Origin: Danio rerio
Taxonomy: Eukaryota > Chordata > Actinopteri > Cypriniformes > Danionidae
Reading direction: 5' to 3'
Assembly (NCBI RefSeq): GCF_049306965.1
Contig: NC_133193.1
Location: 20,478,501-20,542,500, forward strand
DNA length: 64,000 nucleotides
Below, piece by piece: positions 58,872 to 64,000 of this stretch (its first letter is position 1; each line of letters begins with the position of its first letter). Made by a program: the position numbers and the translations under genes. Under the pieces are notes generated by a model. That model saw only the letters and a program-made list of their open reading frames with translations, had not been told where the DNA came from and did not search any database.

Positions 58872-59078
58872 TACACTCAAAAATATATATTTTTTGTTCG
58901 TTCAAACTACTTATTAAAATTGAGCTGAAACAACACAATTTCTGAGGTTTCATTGGGACTACTTAATTTTTTTTATGTTTAATCCACATAAATTTGTTAA
59001 AAGTGTTATGTTAACTTAATTAATTAGTGTTGGGACAACATGAATGAATTGTGTGGAACCCTGCATTTTCTTCAGTGC
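58872..59078. mobile_element. Short MITE, CACTGAAAAAA type, second copy
   Basis: Shares GAGCTGAAACAACACA and the 3' part AACATGAATGAATTGTGTGG with the copy at 47896-48096. Confidence 0.55.
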
Positions 59079-59224
59079 ACCGACAAACCCAACCATTGAA
59101 GTAAAGTAATGTAATTTAAGATAATGAAAAAACGGTTGGGTTTAACTGACCCAAATTATATTGCAAATGAAACAGCCAAACATTTTTTTAAAGTGTACAT
59201 TTAATTCAGCATCATACTTTTTCT

Positions 59225-59605
59225 TATTTCTGCAATTGCGCTCTGCCCTCAGGGCATATGGAGTCCCTTGGGGATCTACTCTCGAAACCAATTCTTTGCT
59301 GGTTTACTATTACCTCTCTACAAAATGTTGTTTCAGGTATCTATTCCCGCCTTCTTGATGCTAACCAAAAGCAATTCTCAATACCAATGATTTGGGCTAG
59401 TGAATTATCTGAGGGCCAGATTGATTGGGAGACGGTTTGGGAAAACATATTTTGTTCTTCAAAAAATCCAAATCACCAGTTAATAAATTTTGAGTTTTTT
59501 TTTGGGTGGGTGGGTGTGGGGGTGTTGAGGAGTGGATCTTGTTTTGTTTATTGAAAGAATTTGTAAAGATGCTGTGACCCACTTACATGTAAAATCAATA
59601 AAAAC
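59225..59605 (+). mobile_element. L1-clade LINE 3' fragment
   Basis: The translation ALRAYGVPWGSTLETN, then IDWETVWENIFCSSKNPNHQ, recalls the carboxyl part of fish L1-type ORF2 (conserved YGVPWG and WENIF..SKN.NHQ segments). It is followed by AATCAATAAAAACG near the end, like a LINE 3' tail. It is 5'-truncated and internally deleted, with a low-complexity G/T stretch at 59494-59530. Confidence 0.6.
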
Positions 59606-59671
59606 GTAATCACAAAAAAAGTGTACATTTAATCAACCGATACATAAATAAACAAACAAACAAAACAAATA

Positions 59672-60489
59672 TACTGCAGGAAAAGTAAGTATTGAACACG
59701 TCATGTTTTTACCTGGGAATATTCTAAAGTAGCTGTGTACATGGAATTGAACCAGATTTTGGTAAAAGCTCAAACAAGACAGACATAAAAACAAAACAAA
59801 ACAAACAAACAAACAACAAATAAAAAAAAAAATCTGAAAAAATTGTTACGTGTAATAACAATGGAATGACACAAGGAGAAAGTACTGAACTGAAATGTAT
59901 TTTATGCTATATATAAAAGGCTTTTTTAATGATGGCAGCTTAATTACATCTCTCAAATGGAGAATAAAGTCACATGTGATTTTGTAAAAATAACTGATCT
60001 TTATTTTGTATTTTCTATTGGATTTAAGTCATGTGATTGGCTGGGCCATTCTACAGCTTAATTTTCTTTCTTTGAAACCATTCGAGAGTTTTCTTGGCTG
60101 TGTTTTGGATCATTGTATTACTGAAATGTTCACTTTAGTTTTACCTTTATCATTCTGGTAATGTAAATGTTGGACTGAAGCAGTTAATATTGATTTACAA
60201 TGACGAAGGGCATAGGGTTGACGAATAACTTCTAAGGAATTTCAGCTGCTGTCTGGGCTTTCCCTGCCTTTCTACACCTTCCTTTCTTCATGTGTTTAAT
60301 AATTTTTCCTTGCGTCATTTCATTTTAATATGCATAGCTTAATTTGTAAACTAATTAGTTTTGTTTTCTTTGCATATATGGATTTCTTTGTTACCAACAT
60401 TCAGGGAAAATTTCAAATCAAAGGCACCTTTAGAAATATATTTTCTGAGAAAAATGGCGATGTGTTCAATACTTATTTCCATCACTGTA
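59672..60489 (-). mobile_element. Tc1/mariner element remnant
   Basis: The left AAGTAAGTATTGAACACGTC and the right, read inward, AATAAGTATTGAACACATC are inverted ends, with TA at the outer flanks. On the minus strand near 60040 the codons read VEWPSQSHDLNPIEN, the conserved WPxQSPDLNPIE segment that includes the last two catalytic positions of Tc1 transposases. The rest is decayed. Confidence 0.75.
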
Positions 60490-61550
60490 TATGTAAGTAT
60501 TATTTAAAACTTTGATAAACTAGGAAGACCCACAACATATTATTACTATAGGGTATGTTTGGATTATTTGGCTTTGGAAGATTGTCACTGCAACTGGCCC
60601 ACAAATGCCACAAAACAGAAAAAAGTAGGAAGGAAAGCCAGATGAATTCCAAAGTCCAAGTGAATAATGACAGCACAGAAATCTTTCCATCAAACACCTA
60701 CTGTATAAGAGTGAAAGCAACACCCAGCCTAGTCAATCATATGAGTATTCTGAGTTAAACTTTAACCAAATCACATCTCTAAATCACGTTTCTCAGCTGA
60801 CCAGCCAGAGATACTGACATGCCTTCAAGGTGACGTCAAGATGTAATAAACAAATAAATGAAAATGCCAAACCAGTGTACTCTGATAAAGCTGGTGCAAT
60901 ATTCATTCTCACTGTTTCTGTGATTTATCTCCATGCTGTGATATCAGTAGATCTACAGTACGTGTTCATTCTTTAAATGGGCTTTTCTTCTATACAAATG
61001 TGGCACTGTTTAGTCTGTTTAAAGAAAAGGACAGCTTGTGCTTGGATGATTGGAAATCAAATCCGTCCTCGTTTACTTTAACACAGTCTTATAGTGAAAG
61101 ATTAATCAAGACTGTGACCTTTTTATCTTTGTAATCTTCATCAAAATGTAACAACTTTTGGCTCAGTCTTTGAGATATCTCTCATATATTAAACAGCTGT
61201 CATCTGGCTAAGTCCCAAGCACACTTCACTTTTAATGCGTATATTATGGTCTGTGTATCAAATTTATCAGACCAGTATTCATGCACTTATAGATGGTGAT
61301 TGTGATTTTCTTTAAATGAAACATAAAATTGGATTATTACAGACAGCAACAACACAATCCAATAAAGTTGCCTTATTTGAGGCTATATTTGCATATTTAA
61401 TGGAATTTATGTTGGATGTACGTATACAAACATAAGACATCATGTGTTTTTTTAGCATATTATAATGATATACTACCATGTGCAAATGTTATTTCATCTG
61501 ACCATAAAAATTCTGTGTCAGTATGATCAAATTATGCATGTCCACAAATA
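60490..61550. other. megf11 intron, nothing identified
   Basis: Unique-looking AT-rich DNA. No exon of megf11 was recognised. Confidence 0.45.
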
Positions 61551-62498
61551 TTAAAAGAGTTAGTTCACCCAAAATTGAAAATACTGTTTTTAATTAACCT
61601 TATGTTGTCACAATCCACTGAAATGTATATATTCAGATTAGATCTGAGAGCTCTCTCATCCTCCATAAACAGCAACAGTCATGAGATGTTTAAAGTCCAG
61701 AAAAGAAACAACAAAAACATTCCATGTGACTTCAGTGGTTTAATTGCAATCATATAAAGCTCCAAGAACACTTCTGTGTCAAAATATTTTTTAAAACTAC
61801 TTTTTTAACCTGTTTTCCCTGTCAGATTGGGGTGTGTTCTTACTATGGGTAATACAACATTTACAAACTACTATTGACTGTAGTAAACACACATAGTGCC
61901 CTGAAGAGAAGACAAAGACAAACTAAGTTGCTTATACAGTTTTTGACACAGAAATAATTCTTGAAGCTTCGTATGATTAAAGATGATCCACTGAAGCTAT
62001 ATGGAATGTTTTGACAATATTTTTTTTTATTAATTTTCTGGACTTTAAAAGTCTAGTGACTGTTGGTGTTAATGGATGATTTAAGAGTTCACACCAAGCT
62101 GATGATTGATTATAAAGCTTGTTTGTCATGCTGTCCCGGGAGAGAGCCCTCAGTATAAAAGACCCTCGAAACCCGGGCTCCCTCCTGTTCGCAGGGTGAG
62201 AGGGGAGTTTGAGCTCATGAAGATTGTTGTGACATGGAACTTAGGGTACTTTTAGTGGCTAAGGAATCGTCTGATTGGTGAATCACACATGGGATACGGG
62301 ATGCGGGACCAGCAGCAAGCAATCATAAGCATGTCATCCTCTCGAAATTAGTTTATAAAAAACTTTACTCAGAGAGCTTCCAGATTTCATCTAAAATATC
62401 ATAGTTTGTGCTTTGCATATGAATGAAGAACTCAGGGGTTTGTAATGGTATGAGAGTAATTAATAATAGAATTTGACATTTTTGGGTGAAACCTTTAA
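61551..62498. mobile_element. Palindromic MITE of the GGGATAGTTCACCC family with a GC-rich insert
   Basis: The left end TTAAAAGAGTTAGTTCACCC and the right end TTTTTGGGTGAAACCTTTAA are inverted. Inner arms also mirror each other (ACAGCAACAGTCATGAGATG, TTTAAAGTCCAGAAAA and TTTTCTGGACTTTAAAAGTC). Between the arms at about 62110-62400 is an unrelated GC-rich block. Confidence 0.6.
62110..62400. other. Unidentified GC-rich insert with TATA-like box
   Basis: A block with CTGTCCCGGGAGAGAGCCC, then TATAAAAGACCC, AACCCGGGCTCCCTCC and GGGTGAGAGGGGAG. Its composition differs sharply from the AT-rich flanks. It has a promoter-like look (TATAAAA), as in transposon or LTR regulatory regions, but no coding sequence or paired ends were found. 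Confidence 0.35.
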
Positions 62499-64000
62499 GC
62501 TACATCTTAAAACAAATTGCCACCTAATAAAATAGTGTTCAAAGTGACAACAAATTCACACATTCTGTTTAAAGAAAGCAAAAAATGTGCAGCATTAGGG
62601 TCCAGGGAAGGAGACCAAACTTTTTTTTTTATACTGTATGTCAATGAAAGACTAGATATATGTGAAAAGATATATATTAAAATATATGTGAAATCAAACT
62701 CACTGAAAAAAATGTGTCAAATTACTATGACTATGTTTACATAATCATCAGTAATTGAAGTATGTGCCTTATTGTAAATAAGATGATATATGATTAAGGT
62801 GTTTACATGATTTGCTTTTTGAATGTTCCTTTCATGATCCTGTTTTACGTGTTATAGCACATAATTCAGTTAATGTCATTGCATCACCACGCTATCCACA
62901 TTTCCTCCAGAGTTTTATGTAGTTTTGGGTGTTTCATTTTTAATTTGTCGACTTTAGCTTCAGCTTGGCACTTTCGCTTTCAATTAGGAACATTTCATGC
63001 ATGCCCCCTGTGACAAACGAGATATTGGTTGCCTGTATAAACTGCTGGAAGGGTGTTGTTTTAAAGGAATTTGATAGCACACGCCGTATGGGCAAAAAAC
63101 CTACGCATTTCATGATGCAAGTGTCTGTGGTCCTTCACTGACTCGGTAGGAGCAGAGAATAGTGCCAAACAGCAGTGTGTATAGACTATCCTGTCGCAAA
63201 ATGCAGCAAAAATCCTTCATGAAGGTAATAGTTTGATTGCAGTGTTTACATGTCTGTACTGCACTTCAATAATGCAAATAACATAGGCATACTCCATGTC
63301 TTAATTTGATTTCTGTTTAGTTTGATTATGACTGTAATCAAATTAAGGTAATCAAACATCGCTGTTTACATGGTAAACTCTTAATCAGTATATTGTCTTA
63401 ACCATATTAAAATCATATTATTGGTGTCCATGTAAATGTACTCAATATTTTATTTTATTTATATCACACATTGAAATTCTTTAGGTGAACAATTCATCCA
63501 TACAAGTTAATCTACTAAAAATTGTTAATATTTAAAGTGGTGTCACTTCTCTGACGTCAGTTTGTTGACTTCAGTCACAATATTCTTAACCACGCCCCTC
63601 TTACCAGTAGTTATCTATGAGGGAATGATGCATAATAAGAAAGCCCCGCCCCCTACTCAATATTCCCTTTCAGCTGAATGTACAACAACACAGGTATTAT
63701 ACTGTAATTTAAATTCAGCAAACTTACAGACTTTACTATGCTTAAAAAAATGGACACCTTATGGTTTTATGAATTTACAACCCCGGCTAATTTTCAACAA
63801 GATTTCCATTATATTTTGGACATCTATATACTTTGTAGTATACAAAAAAGAAAATTCAATTGAGTTCAGTTTACACCACTTCTCTCATTCAGTGGTATCC
63901 TACAAACAGTTACAGTTGCACAATTTGAAATAAATTGTATAATTTCTTGTCTGTTTTGCAATATGCGGCAACACTGACTTATACTAGTGTGATGGGATTA
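62499..64000. other. megf11 intron, nothing firmly identified
   Basis: AT-rich. Repeated TGTTTACATG-type motifs in both orientations between 62735 and 63440 suggest a decayed inverted-repeat element, without definable ends. Open frames such as 63562-63933 are not recognisable proteins. Confidence 0.4.

Noticed and set aside
62110-62400. Solo LTR of a retroelement
   Set aside because: TATA-like box is present, but no paired TG...CA ends or target duplication were found, so it is left unidentified.

Overview
The window looks like teleost genomic DNA, most probably zebrafish or a close cyprinid. It is AT-rich and crowded with DNA transposons. It carries several DANA/V-SINE copies, Tc1-like elements with TA target sites and many short hAT-type inverted-repeat elements, which is the usual zebrafish repeat spectrum. 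Family names are given from memory of repeat sequences and were not searched.

Three host genes can be recognised by translating exons and joining them at GT/AG sites. On the minus strand at the left edge are the first two coding exons of dennd4a (1-65 and 1937-2282). On the plus strand is a complete five-exon rab11a (39085-43880, 215 aa). On the minus strand at the right are the last three coding exons of megf11 (57683-57742, 54900-55109, 50615-50790). The order DENND4A - RAB11A - MEGF11 matches human 15q22.31. dennd4a and rab11a diverge; rab11a and megf11 converge. A tRNA-Gln(CTG) gene lies between dennd4a and rab11a on the minus strand (21857-21928).

The stretch between dennd4a and rab11a is a stack of transposons. 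The centrepiece is a CACTA (EnSpm, CMC superfamily) element of about 13.7 kb (about 22305-35977). It has an uninterrupted 665-aa transposase (28194-30191) and a second, eight-exon gene ending in a DUF4806 domain (30262-35318, 532 aa). Every exon junction of the second gene keeps the frame. The CACTA element sits inside a hAT element whose ends (21986 and 36144) are flanked by near-identical 8-bp duplications. The CACTA element has in turn been entered by a THAP-bearing TA-flanked element containing an L1-type LINE fragment, by a hAT-type element that itself holds three more repeats, and by two short elements in introns.

The megf11 part holds a roughly 93-bp minisatellite with an alternating two-unit order (52080-53745), a hAT element inserted in that array, and remnants of Tc1-like and L1-like elements. 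The remaining sequence is AT-rich intron or intergenic DNA in which no gene was recognised.
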